Source: Theocolax elegans | Taxonomy: Eukaryota; Arthropoda; Insecta; Hymenoptera; Cerocephalidae | Reading direction: 5' to 3' | NCBI GenBank assembly: GCA_026168455.1 | Contig: CM047429.1 | Coordinates: forward strand, 6,351,125 to 6,415,124 | Length of the DNA stretch: 64,000 bases | Program-made: the position numbers and the translations under genes | In this document: positions 50,872 through 61,524 of the stretch, piece after piece | Numbering within the stretch: the stretch's first letter is position 1 | Layout of the letters: each line of letters begins with the position of its first letter | Notes under the pieces: model-generated | The model's input: the letters and a program-made list of their open reading frames with translations, nothing else | The model's database searches: none | What the model was told of the DNA's origin: nothing

Positions 50872-53369
50872 CGTTACACGGTCTACGATTGAAACATGAC
50901 CAGCCTCACAGGAGAGGACTATCCTTTTTCAACTTTTTAACTTCTAAATATGGACAAAAATCAACAGACACTTTGAAGCTATGGACGGACCTTCGACATC
51001 AACTTTCGAGAACTAATGAGAGACGCCAATTTCTTGTGAATTGTAGATACAATGATGTAATTCCTTCACACATTTTAAACGCAAGTAAACATTTATTAAA
51101 CGTTAAGTTCTGCAGTAATTTTAGTAGATATCGTTCAACCAAGATAATTAACAAAGAAAAAGTGAAATTACTAAAACTTGAAATTATTGATGTACATATT
51201 CACGTCGGATTTCTTCATAAAGTTCTTAATAATTTAAAATCTAAAATTCTCAAGCTTAAAATTCAGAACGAAATTCTAGACAAGTTTTTTTATTTGACTG
51301 AAAAGAAAAGTACTAAAATCTATCAAGATCTGTCTAAAATACATGCCAACAAAATAGATTATTTATTAAAGAGAAATAAAGAATTCACATCTTATAATAT
51401 CGTATCGAAACATGATTGGGTTAAAAATCTTACTCCGACAGAGATTCCACAAGATGTGTTGGATGTGGTTTCTTTAGGACCTAAATACAATATTAATTCT
51501 AGTATGGAAAAAAACGATATTTTCAGTTGTATAAAGAATGTTGAGCAGAGTTTAGACAATCTAGAAATAAACGCTGACACTAAAAATGAAATAAGAGAAA
51601 TTATAGTTCAAAATTTAAAAAATGAAAATAAAAAATCGACACATTATTCAAAACAGGATAAGATTTTTGCCAAAAAGTTTAAAAGTACAAAAATTTTTTT
51701 AAGAAGAAATCCAAATATCTTTTTTACACAAGCAGATAAGGGGAATTTAACAGTGTGTATGGAAAAACAAGATTATGTAGATAAAATGCTTAATTTATTG
51801 AATAATGAAATTGTGTATAAAAAAATAACTAAAAATCCGCTAAAATCTTTACAAGCAAGTGTTTACAGTATTTTGAAAAAATTAAATGACAACGATTTTC
51901 TTTCGCATAAATTTCATAAAAATCAACTCACTCAAACGAACACTTCGTTAGCAAAAGCATATGGTTTGCCAAAAATCCATAAAGAAAATATTCCACTTAG
52001 ACCGATTATTTCCATGGTTTCGTGTCCGACACACTTTTTGGCTAAAATTTTATATGAAGAATTAAAACTTATTATTCCGAAGCCTAAATCACATATAGAT
52101 AATAGTTACGATTTAAAATCTAAACTTTCCAAAATTATTTTACCACATGACTATATATTATTATCGCTTGACGTATCTTCTTTGTTTACAAATATATCTA
52201 TATCAGCTGTGATTGACAGTTTAAATCGACGTTGTAACCACATTATTAGTAAATGTAAAATCCCGTTCGCTGAAATTTGTGAGATAGTTACTTTTCTGTT
52301 TGAAAATACTTTTTTTACCTTTAATAATCACACTTATCAGCAGATTTTTGGTAGTCCAATGGGTTCCCCTATTTCACCATTATTTGCTGATATAGTGATG
52401 GACGATCTTGAAACGTTTTGTCTTAAGGAGCTTAAAGAAACTTATAAATGCATTCCTCTGTTTTATTATAGATATGTGGATGATACCATTATGTGTATCC
52501 ATAAAAATTATATAAATACTGTTATCAATGTTTTTAATGACTTTGACAAAAATTTACAATTTACGCATGAATTGGAAAATAATAATTCTATTAATTTTTT
52601 GGACTTAACTATAATGAAAAAAGAAGAGAAAATTATCACAAATTGGTATAGAAAACTGTCAAACTCAAATCGAGTTATCAACTATTGGTCTAATCATACT
52701 TTGAAACAGAAATGCAACATAATTTTTAATTTGACTGATAGAGCGATATTACTATCTCACACTGATTTTCATAAAGATAATCTAAATATTATTAGACACA
52801 TTTTGACAGAAAATGACTATCCATTAAAATTTGTCAACAAAAATATTAATACTAGGTTACGAAAAATAAATTGTGTTTTAGTACCAAAAGATATTGTAGT
52901 CGATAAAAAAATTAGCTACTTTTCACTCCCGTACTTTAAAAATTTCTATGAAAAATGTTCTAACATGTTAAAAAAATTCAACATAGGTACAGTGCCTAAT
53001 ATTAATAAAAAACTTGATAATGTCATAACATTATGTAAAGATACGACAAAAAAGCTTGATTTATGTAACGTTGTTTATAAGTTCAATTGTAATGAGTGTA
53101 ATTCTTCTTATATAGGACAAACAAAACGTGCATTAAAAGATAGAATTAGAGAACACAAAAACATGTATAATAGTGATTCTGTTGTTAGCTTACATATGCT
53201 ACAAAATAATCACACATTCAATTTTGACAATGTTTCGGTTTTAAACAAAGAACCCTCATATAAAAAACGTATTATTTCAGAGATGCTGCATATTAATAAT
53301 TGTAAATATACTATAAATAAGAAGGAAGACACTCAAATGCTCAGTAATATTTATAAAAGGATTTTGTAA
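50850..53369 (+). CDS. Penelope-like element 2: RT with C-terminal GIY-YIG endonuclease
   Basis: An uninterrupted 839-codon frame, the usual length for the family. Lysine-rich N-terminus, then RT: AYGLPKIHKENIPLRPI, LLSLDVSSLFTNI (motif A), FGSPMGSPISPLFADIV (motif B), YRYVDDTIMCI with the catalytic YVDD near residue 540, and NNSINFLDLTI. The nuclease domain (about 735-830) has VVYKFNCNECNSSYIGQTKRALKDRIREH, with the CX2C that marks these elements, and ends KKRIISEMLHINN. It would nick DNA and reverse-transcribe its own RNA. The start ATG lies in a 26-bp direct repeat, so the true N-terminus may differ. The best candidate here for a recently active copy. Confidence 0.93.
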   Translation: MEGVQNLPLHGLRLKHDQPHRRGLSFFNFLTSKYGQKSTDTLKLWTDLRHQLSRTNERRQFLVNCRYNDVIPSHILNASKHLLNVKFCSNFSRYRSTKIINKEKVKLLKLEIIDVHIHVGFLHKVLNNLKSKILKLKIQNEILDKFFYLTEKKSTKIYQDLSKIHANKIDYLLKRNKEFTSYNIVSKHDWVKNLTPTEIPQDVLDVVSLGPKYNINSSMEKNDIFSCIKNVEQSLDNLEINADTKNEIREIIVQNLKNENKKSTHYSKQDKIFAKKFKSTKIFLRRNPNIFFTQADKGNLTVCMEKQDYVDKMLNLLNNEIVYKKITKNPLKSLQASVYSILKKLNDNDFLSHKFHKNQLTQTNTSLAKAYGLPKIHKENIPLRPIISMVSCPTHFLAKILYEELKLIIPKPKSHIDNSYDLKSKLSKIILPHDYILLSLDVSSLFTNISISAVIDSLNRRCNHIISKCKIPFAEICEIVTFLFENTFFTFNNHTYQQIFGSPMGSPISPLFADIVMDDLETFCLKELKETYKCIPLFYYRYVDDTIMCIHKNYINTVINVFNDFDKNLQFTHELENNNSINFLDLTIMKKEEKIITNWYRKLSNSNRVINYWSNHTLKQKCNIIFNLTDRAILLSHTDFHKDNLNIIRHILTENDYPLKFVNKNINTRLRKINCVLVPKDIVVDKKISYFSLPYFKNFYEKCSNMLKKFNIGTVPNINKKLDNVITLCKDTTKKLDLCNVVYKFNCNECNSSYIGQTKRALKDRIREHKNMYNSDSVVSLHMLQNNHTFNFDNVSVLNKEPSYKKRIISEMLHINNCKYTINKKEDTQMLSNIYKRIL

Positions 53370-53637
53370 CAGTTTGTTTTGCTCGGAATATTGATGTATG
53401 TCTATTTCTCATAATTAATTATTTGATAATGTTCACATGTATTTATATATAGTCGAGTTGACTGATTTATTATTCACTTAGACGTTACCTTACAATGGAG
53501 TAAAATTTAAAACGTATACTTTGTTTTTTCGAAGGTATTTAATTTTATTTTGTGTTGTAAAGTGTGTGGTTGAAATTTTGTTCATTTATATATTTTGTTG
53601 TATATTTGGTTTTTGTTTTTTTGTTAATAAACAGTGC
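53370..53637 (+). other. 3' region of Penelope-like element 2
   Basis: AT-rich, no frame of interest. Ends at the hammerhead-like motif. Confidence 0.5.
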
Positions 53638-53673
53638 CTGAAGAGGTCCGCAAACCAGTGGACGAAACGTTGC
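53638..53673 (+). ncRNA. minimal hammerhead-like motif of Penelope-like element 2
   Basis: CTGAAGA (53638-53644), one base, stem GTCC/GGAC (53646-53649 and 53660-53663), then GAAACGTTGC. The same layout as 48706-48740 but with different paired stem bases, so the stem is kept while its sequence changes. Such minimal hammerheads are reported in Penelope-like repeats. Confidence 0.6.
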
Positions 53674-53765
53674 ACGATTTTTCAAATTGAGAATAAAAAA
53701 ATTTTTTATTCCTTGTTTAACTTGGATTGACCCTCAAAGATCGACATTTTTTTCTTTTTTTAACC

Positions 53766-53791
53766 TACAATGGAGGGTGTACAAAATTTAC
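53766..53791 (+). repeat. 26-bp direct repeat bordering Penelope-like element 2, right
   Basis: Identical to 50846-50871. Confidence 0.9.
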
Positions 53792-54144
53792 TATTTAATT
53801 TATTTATTTATTGATTTATTTATTATTTATTATATAGTACCGTTTAGTTAGCGCAAGGTAAGAGCCAGGCAGTAGTTTATTGTGAATTGATTAGCAAATT
53901 TGTTAAAAATAGTTTAAACTCGGTAGTGCTTCCTGATCAAAGTAAGACAGGACTTACTTTTGGCATCCGGTTTTGTGCTTTAGCCGTTAGCTTAGGTAGA
54001 AGCAAAACCCAGTTACGCGGATTGTACATATGGCAAGTAACGCCAAAGTTAAATATTCAACAGCATATAACCTTGCACACACATTGTGCGTCAAGCCAGC
54101 GAGGCTACTTACTGTTAAACGTATAAACGACGCTACAACTGAAG
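53792..54144 (+). other. leader region of Gypsy element 2
   Basis: A TTTA-rich stretch followed by GC-normal leader sequence. No LTR end or primer site was found, so the 5' LTR appears lost at the junction with the Penelope-like element. Confidence 0.45.
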
Positions 54145-56014
54145 ATGGCCGCTCAGCAGAAAGACGTTGATAGTCAAATCGATGCATGGATCGAGACGCT
54201 CACCAGGGAGCAAATTGAATTACACCTGGACGCCTTGAACCTAAAATCGGCAGGCTCGGTTCATAGGAAAGCCTAGCGACTCCACCAGTGGCTATTAGGA
54301 AATTCTTCGGCCCAGGAGTTTAACCAGGAGGAAGATGAAGCCACAGCAGTTCGCAGCCGTTTCCAACGGAGTAATAGGTGGCTGCAGATGCTAGGTGAAC
54401 ATCAAGACGAGGAGTCTGATGAACCGAGCCCAGATCAGGAAGTGTATCTGGTACTGCGGGAGAACGCTGCGGTTAAAGACAACCTGCACAGGACGGTGCA
54501 GGATTTTGATGACGCCGAGCTAGATGAAACGACGTCAGCCGCGACCAACACAGAGCCTTAATCCGAACGAGAGGAAGAGTGGCTGTCATTGGTCTCAGAA
54601 GAGGGAAACAGTTTTAAAATCCCTCGATCGTTCTCCCAGACCTTGGTGCAGCTTATCAAAAAAGTGAATGACCTTACTGTAAAGGTGGATAGCGACGTAA
54701 AGGTCCGAGCGCACTCAAACCGCTTACAGCACGAGATTGGACGGTGCCAACCAATCTAACCATGTGCAATTTCAGGACATATATACGTGTTATGGTCCTC
54801 ATGTGAGCGAGATAGGTGAGGCGCAAGTAAATGGCGAGCAACAACGCGCAAGCGCCCCTCAGTCTAAGCCTGATGGAGCTTGGAAGGGGGGGAATGCGCG
54901 CGAATTTCAGAGGATTCCTCAAGCGCGCAGCTCGCCAGACAAGGATCGGACATTCTCAACACCAAGCTTCTCGACGTCATCGAGGTTGAATGGAATACCT
55001 CGGGACGTCGGCGGCATTGTTAGGAAGTGGCAGGTCAAGTTCTCTGGCGACAAGAGCCAGAGCATCGACGCCTTCCTAACCAGGATCGAGGATTGCAGGA
55101 TCCTGGCTAACCTGTCAGAGGACGAGTTATTGCCGTCACTCTCGGAACTTCTGACAGACACTGCCGCCACGTGGTACCAGAACGAGAAACACAAGTGGCA
55201 CTCCTGGCAGGATTTCGTGACTTCGGCTAAACGTTGGTACGGAATGAGCCAACGTTTCCAGCAGAGGATCATCGCCGAGTCCAACGCACGGACTCAAGGA
55301 CCCGATGAACCAGTTAGGGACTATATGACGTGCTCTATCGCAATAATGCGAAAGATAGTCCCTACGCCGACTGAAGCGCAGCAGCTCTATCATTTGTATC
55401 GGAACATGCTGCCACAGCTTCAACGGCTGTTCAAGAGAGCGGAAGTGAGCTCAATTGAATAAATGCTGGACCTCGCCAAGGAAGCGGAGCAGACGATAGA
55501 GGGTGAAAAAGTATATCGTCCACCACCTACGGAGGAAGGGTCTCTGCTTCCTGAGATGGCGTATAAGCCGAAGCGGAAAAAAGGTTCGCCGAAGGCTAAG
55601 GTAGCGGCCGCTGAGGTAAGCCCAGCCAAACCAAGCGAGCCAGACGTCGTCGACCGCATTGCAAAGATGCTGGAGGATGCGCTGCGGCCCATCGTCTCCC
55701 AATTAGCGTCGACGACCCGACAGTCCCGTAGGAGAAGCCCAAGGTCTGGCTCTCCAAAGAAAGGCTCGCCGGCCTACCGATCTCCGAAGAGTAGGAGGTT
55801 TGGCAGACCTATTGGCCCGAGCAAGAGCTTCGGACACCGGCAGGAGAAGCAGAGTGCTAGTCCACCGAGAGAAAAAGTGAGGGAACAGCCGAAAAACCGA
55901 ATGGGCACGACTTTCGATCCGACTAAGCCTCTTACCTGCAAGGACTGCGGGAAAATTGGATATTCCCTCAGGTACTGTCCGGTGTGCTCGGGAAACGCCA
56001 AAGGGAGCGGTTAA
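54145..56014 (+). pseudogene. gag: Gypsy element 2 gag
   Basis: Starts at ATG 54145 (MAAQQKDVDSQIDAWIETL). In-frame stops occur at about 54277 and 54559, and a frameshift near 54735 moves into the capsid frame. That frame contains IVRKWQVKFSGDKSQSIDAF and TAATWYQNEKHKWHSWQDF, the conserved capsid block, then a TAA at 55460-55462, then VYRPPPTEEGSLLPEMAY and a basic linker. The nucleocapsid knuckle CKDCGKIGYSLRYC has tyrosine in place of histidine. The C-terminus near 56000 also shifts frame. Gag proteins form the particle. This copy cannot. Confidence 0.88.
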
Positions 56015-56189
56015 CCGGGACGAACTCCGCGACCCAAGAGCTTGAGTCCCTGCTGTCCCAGGTGAATTCGGGACAGACCCGCTCCGACCGAGAGTATGGT
56101 CCAGAGACGAGCGGAAATGGGCCTCAAAAGGAGGAACGGTTCCAAGAAGCCAGCAGACCAACCTCATCCTATATAACCGGAGGATGAGA

Positions 56190-59100
56190 GTCGTTGGTGG
56201 CTTCTCGTGGAGATTGAGGACTTTCGTATAAGAGCCTTATACGATCCCGGCGCTTCCACGACCGTGATGGGACCCAGCGGTCTGCAAATCGCCGTAGCAT
56301 TGGGCAAGGAACTCATTGTGGTGAACGCCGGACGCGTCAAGATGGCGGATGGTAGTTACCAACCGCTAAACGGTCATGTGATCTTACCTTTCACTGTCCG
56401 GAAGAAGACACATGAAATAAGGGAAGCGATCGTACGAAATCATGACGCCGAATGTTACGTAGGAGTAAATTTCGTACGAGCATTCAGAGCCATATTGGAT
56501 CCGGATAGCGACCGCCTGTTCCTCAAGGACAGCAAGCAGCAGATCCACCTCGAAGTTGCTGTAATAGGGGGTATGGCCACCCTCTCGTCCGCTGGGATAG
56601 CGGACGCAACCGAGACAGAAAGGGAAGAGCTGCGAGCGCTAGTAAGCAAAGTGCTGTCTAATACTTCTCCCAAAATCGGGCGAACCCAACTCATCGAGCA
56701 CTCGATTGACGTGGGATCAGCTCGCCCGATAAAGCAGAAGTATTACCCGGTGTCGGAGAAGATCCAGGAGGAGATGCACCGCCAGGTCCGAGAGATGCTA
56801 GATTTAGAGATCATAGAGCTCTCGGACAGCGGTTGGTCAAGCTCCGTGGTGATGGTACGCAAGGAGAACGGATCACGTCGGTTTTGCATTGACTTTAGGA
56901 AAGTTAATGCGCTAACGAAACCAGACGCTTATCCCCTCCCATTCATGCAGGATATCTTGCCTAAGCTGAAGAGATGTCGGTACATTAGTACTCTGGATAT
57001 TAACTCAGCGTATCATCAAATACCTCTCCAGAAGGAATCGCGTCCTTATACGGTTTTCACAGTCCCGGGGATGGGACTGTATCAGTTTAAGCGGATGCCA
57101 TACGGATTGGCATACGCCGGCGCGACCTTCCAACGCATGATTGCCCAAGTTGTTGGTCCTGATCTCGAGCCCAATGCCTTTTCTTACCTCGATGACATTA
57201 TTATAGTTACCGAGACATTTGAAGGGCACAAGAAGTATCTCGAGATGGTGCTGAAAATACTGACCGAAGCTAACTTGACAGTAAATAAAGACAAGTGTGT
57301 CTTTTGTCAAGAAGAGGTGAGATACCTTGGCATGTTGGTCAACAGGGATGGAATTCGTCCCGACCCAGCCAAGACGGAGCCGATAAGGGTTTATCCGGCT
57401 CCCAAGAACCTCAAACTGCTTCAACGATTCCTCGGCATGGCGTCGTGGTATCGGCGTTTTATGCCGGATTACGCCACGATTGCCGAGCCGCTTACCCGTC
57501 TCACGAAGAAGAACCAAGGGTACGAGTGGTTAGATGAACAGGAACAAGCCTTTCAACAGCTGAAGGCCCTGATCATGACTGCTCCAGTTCTTCAATGTCC
57601 CAGTGCCGATGGACTGTTTAGCCTGTACACGGACGCGAGCGATTCCGGCATAGGAGCCGTGCTCGTCCAAGAGATAGACGGAGAGGAAAGAGTCATTGAG
57701 TTTGCCAGTCGCATTCTTGCAGCAGCCGAGAAGAATTATAGCGTTACGGAGAAGGAATGCTTGGCCGTGGTCTGGGCTATTAATATGTTCAGACCTTACA
57801 TCGAAGGGTACCACTTCAAAGTGATAACGGATCACAGTAGTCTTCGCTGGTTGTGTAATATGAGAAATCCAACCAGCCGACTAGCGAGATGGGCTTTAGA
57901 GCTTCAAGCTCATGACTTTGTCGTCGAGCACAGAAAAGGAGCTCTGCATCACGTTCCCGATGCCCTATGTCGCATGTATAAAGACGACGAGCCTACAGTA
58001 GCAGCAATGTCGTGGGCTCAAACTACTGAAGATCCTTGGTACCTAGACTGGATCAAGAACGTTTCCGACAGACCCCGTGATTTTCCCGACTGGAAAATTG
58101 TTGGAGGAAATCTATACATTTATCGCCCCGACAAGGAGTTAGAGGAAGTGATGGATGATGAGTAAGCATGGAAGCTGGTCGTACCCGTAGAGAATCGTCA
58201 CTAGAAGTCGTCGTATTCTGAGAGATTGTCACGACGACCCCTCAGCTGGCCATTTCGGAAGGGAAAAGACATTCGCTCGCGTGGCCCAAAACTATTATTG
58301 GCCACGGTTCTACGCAGAAGTTGCAGATTACGTCAGGCGATGTCAAGTGCGCCAGCAATGTAAGGTCGAGCAACGTGCTTCATCAGGGTTAATGGGTCAC
58401 CGTCAATCGGACAGACCATGGCAGGTGGTATCAGGAGATATCACCGGCCCGCTTCCACGCTCTAGCCGAGGATACGAATACATCCTAGTATTCCAGGATT
58501 TATTTACGCGCTGGATTGAAGCAATCCCGATACGTAAAGCTAACGCAAAGACGATAGTCCGCGAGCTTCACGAACGAGTGATTAAGCGGTTCGGCACCCC
58601 GGAAGTATTTCATTCGGACAACGGGACCGAGTTTAAAAATAAACTCGTAGACGAATACCTCGAATCTAAGGGAGTGTATCATTCGACGACACCCCCTTAT
58701 CACGCACTGGCCAATCCTGTCGAGAGGGCCAATCGGACCCTTAAGACAATGGTGGCGTCGTATATACAGGATAAGCACAGCGACTGGGACGACAAGCTGC
58801 CAGAGTTAGTCTTTGCACTAAACACCGCGGTGCAAAGTTCTTCTGGATGGAGCCCGGCTATGTTGAACTATGGTCGCCAAGCCGAGGCGCCTAGTACAGC
58901 TCGTCGAGAGCAAGACCGGCTTGCCCAGCAACAGTTTGAGTTTCGTAGACTGCAGGATTGGAACGACAAAATCAAACAGTTGCCAAGACTGCACGAGAAC
59001 GCAAATCGTCAGTCGGCTGCCAGTAAGGCCCGGCAAGCCGAAATCTTCAACTCATCACGAAGGCCAGCGGAATTCGAGGTAGGAGATCTGGTGTGGAGAC

Positions 59101-59610
59101 GCAACCGGATCCTCTCGTCCAGCGCACTAGGTATCTCGGCTAAGCTTGCTCCGAAATACACAGGGCCATATCTGATCATCAGTAGGAAAGGTACGAATAC
59201 ATGTCATACAAGATGATCAAAGGGACCAAGAGGTATGTCATATAGAGTATTTGAAGAGATACGTCCCCGAAAATGATGCTGAACCAAACGATGAAGAGCA
59301 ACCTACGAGATCTCAACCGTCGAGGGATCAACAGGTGAAGTGCGACCCACCTGTAGCGAGCAACGCCTCCCCTGCGGGGGAGTATAATGCGAGCGAGTCA
59401 CCTAGCGATGGGACTCGGTGTAAACCGCGTGAGACGTCGCGTACGTCCTTACATAGGGCCCCCGCTACCAAACGACCACGTGGTCGTCCTCGGAAAGCGA
59501 ATGCGACCGTGCGACGCCGATCCCCAGTAAGACAGCATATAGATGCGCAGCCAGAAACTATTCCCCTTAGACGAGGACGAGGGCGTCCTCGTGGATCAAA
59601 ATCCAAATAA
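56190..59610 (+). pseudogene. pol: Gypsy element 2 pol (protease, RT, RNase H, integrase, AT-hook tail)
   Basis: The first frame runs to 58165: protease with LYDPGAST, RT with RRFCIDFRKVNAL, YISTLDINSAYHQIP and intact SYLDDIIIV (57184), and RNase H with TDASDSGIGAVL (57629). A TAA at 58163, a TAG at about 58196 and a frameshift at about 58200 separate the integrase. There, RDCHDDPSAGHFG gives the HH pair, but one zinc cysteine is arginine (RRCQVRQQC). The catalytic acids are present (SGDITGP, HSDNGTEF, PVERANR). A second frameshift near 59205 leads to VCHIEYLKRYVPEN and a basic tail with two AT-hooks, RPRGRPRK and GRGRPRG. Domain order is typical of Gypsy. Confidence 0.93.
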
Positions 59611-59658
59611 AGAATAGTATCGTTTGAAACGATGGGCCATAACGTGAGATCGTGATTT

Positions 59659-60656
59659 TTGTTGGAGATGATTATCGAGGTTGAGCAGGAAGCCCTGGAG
59701 TTCCTCCTAGCCAGGATGATAGACACCCTGGCCAGCCACGGCGAGATGCAGACGGCGGATGTCCTGTCTGCAGTAGTTGCTGCTGTAGATCATCGGCAGC
59801 AACAGCTCCAGGAGGAGCATCGCCGTGGCCAGGAGGATATCGCCGCCGTCGTCCTGGAAGAGGTCCTGGAAGATGGCCAGGGCCACGACACGGCCTACGT
59901 AGCGACCCCTGCGGACCGCTTAAAGCAAGCAAAGGGGACGATACCCCTACCCTCTCCGTCGACGACAACATCCGCGACAGAAGAGCGGATGGAGAAGGAG
60001 GGCAATCCGGTATCGGATCACCCGCAGGGGAAGACTGAGCCGGAACCAGCTAACACCAGACCCCACCTCCGTCGTCCCCACTCCAACGGGTCCTAACCCG
60101 CAACCTCTGCGGCGACAGAGGAAACGCGACCCAGGACGCAAGAAGAGGAGTGGCAGGAGACGGAGGCTGCCCTCAGGCACATGAAAGCCCTGAGGGTTCA
60201 GCTACGGGCAGCCGAACAAGAGGCCTTGGCAAAGTTCGATGCTTTTGCCGAGGCTCATCCGATGGCTCCCAACACCAAGGGTGTCTGGGGTGAGCGCATC
60301 CAGGACCTCAAAAAGGAGCGCGAGGTCCTGGCAACGTTCCGTGTCCAGCAGCGTGAGGCCAAGGAAAAGGCGGCGGCAGAAGAGAGGAAGCGCGAGGAGG
60401 AACGCTAGTAGCGGCTGAGAGCTGAGGCAGCCTATAGGCAGGCTGCTGAAGAGCACCGACGTCTCCAGCAGAAAGCGGATGACGCTAAGAGAAGAGCCGC
60501 TGAGCTGGAGGCGCGGCTGCAGTCTCAGCCCTCCACGAGCGGAACAAGGAACCGAAGTGTCCGCTCTGCCGCTGCAAAGGGGTCGTTAACCTGAAGAAAT
60601 GCCCTCGCTTCAAAGCGCACGCCGAAATCAAGGCGGAGCGCAGGAAGCAGGGCTGA
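59659..60656 (+). pseudogene. Gypsy element 2 ORF3, coiled coil with cysteine-rich end
   Basis: A single frame with TAA at 60094 and two TAG codons at 60406-60411. Gln/Glu-rich helical start (DHRQQQLQEEHRRGQEDIAAV), Pro/Thr-rich middle, then a long Arg/Glu/Ala coiled coil (60130-60530). After a frame change the end reads CPLCRCKGVVNLKKCPRF, a cysteine cluster. It lies between the integrase tail and the polypurine tract, where env would be, but has no signal peptide or membrane segment. The minus-strand Gypsy relic also has a zinc-finger ORF in this place. Confidence 0.6.
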
Positions 60657-60796
60657 GAGCCATAATATAGATGCTCTTGTTTTTTATTAAAGTTTTATAA
60701 TAAAAAAATAAGGTATACCTCCTGATTATTTATCCTCTTTCCTGTTCCTCGCGGTACAGAGTCCACAAACAGAGTATGCGGAATCTGGAAGGGGGG
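60657..60796 (+). other. 3' untranslated region and polypurine tract of Gypsy element 2
   Basis: GGAAGGGGGG at 60787-60796 is a polypurine tract, the start site for plus-strand DNA, directly before the LTR-like sequence TATAACGG. Confidence 0.6.
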
Positions 60797-61090
60797 TATA
60801 ACGGTAAGCGAGTTACCGATCAGGTGAGTAACCGAAAAGAGTATCGAGATTGATGCGCGCGCAGGGAACGCGCGCGAGTATCGTGCGCGGAGGGAGAACG
60901 ATAGAGAGTTCGCGCGCGATCGGCAACAACATCGTGTTGACAACTGCCGAGAGATTTTTAACGGGTAATAAGAGATTAAAGACTGGTGCATTTAGTGTGT
61001 GGGTGTGAGGGTTTCTCCCCACCAACCTCCACGTCGGCGTGCAGAGCAGCACGTCTCACGGGCAGTGAGAAAAGGAAGCCAAGAGTCGAC
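60797..61090 (+). repeat. 3' LTR start of Gypsy element 2, partial
   Basis: Starts TATAACGGTAAGCGAGTTAC after the polypurine tract. Many insect Gypsy LTRs start TGTAACGG, so the first bases may carry a G-to-A change. GC-rich runs of GCGCGCG follow. The LTR end was not found and it seems to be cut off near 61090. Confidence 0.55.
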
Positions 61091-61524
61091 CTCAAGCATT
61101 TCAAGCTAGAAATGTTTGAAATTAAATTTTTTTTTGCAATTTCTTCTATTTACACATAACTTTTACAAAATGGACATGAAAACTAAAAATACTCGCAAAA
61201 TATAAATAAATTCGTAATTCGAAACAACCCAGTTTTTTTAAGTAAAAATAAACGAGATCAAACTCCAATGACAAATGAGTAATATCGCAGTCTATTCCAT
61301 AAAAAATATTTTGAATTGATGGAAAACACAAAATGTATAGCTTATATTATTTAACAAATTTATTAAATTAGAATTTTATTTCTATAATCACTTGAAGCAC
61401 GAATTTAATATTGATTAGTACTTGTCACTGCTTAAAAAATAAAATTATTAACAAAACATTCTTATAATAGTGTCATAAATATCAGTTTAAAACAAAGTGT
61501 TTAGTAAAATTGACTTACTCCACT
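61091..61524. other. AT-rich sequence, probable intron or 3' flank
   Basis: No coding. It adjoins a GTAAGT donor of the minus-strand gene at about 61520. Confidence 0.4.

Noticed and set aside
59659..60656. Gypsy element 2 ORF3 as an env gene
   Set aside because: It has the env position but no signal peptide, membrane segment or cysteine pattern of a surface protein. The sequence is coiled coil with a small cysteine cluster.
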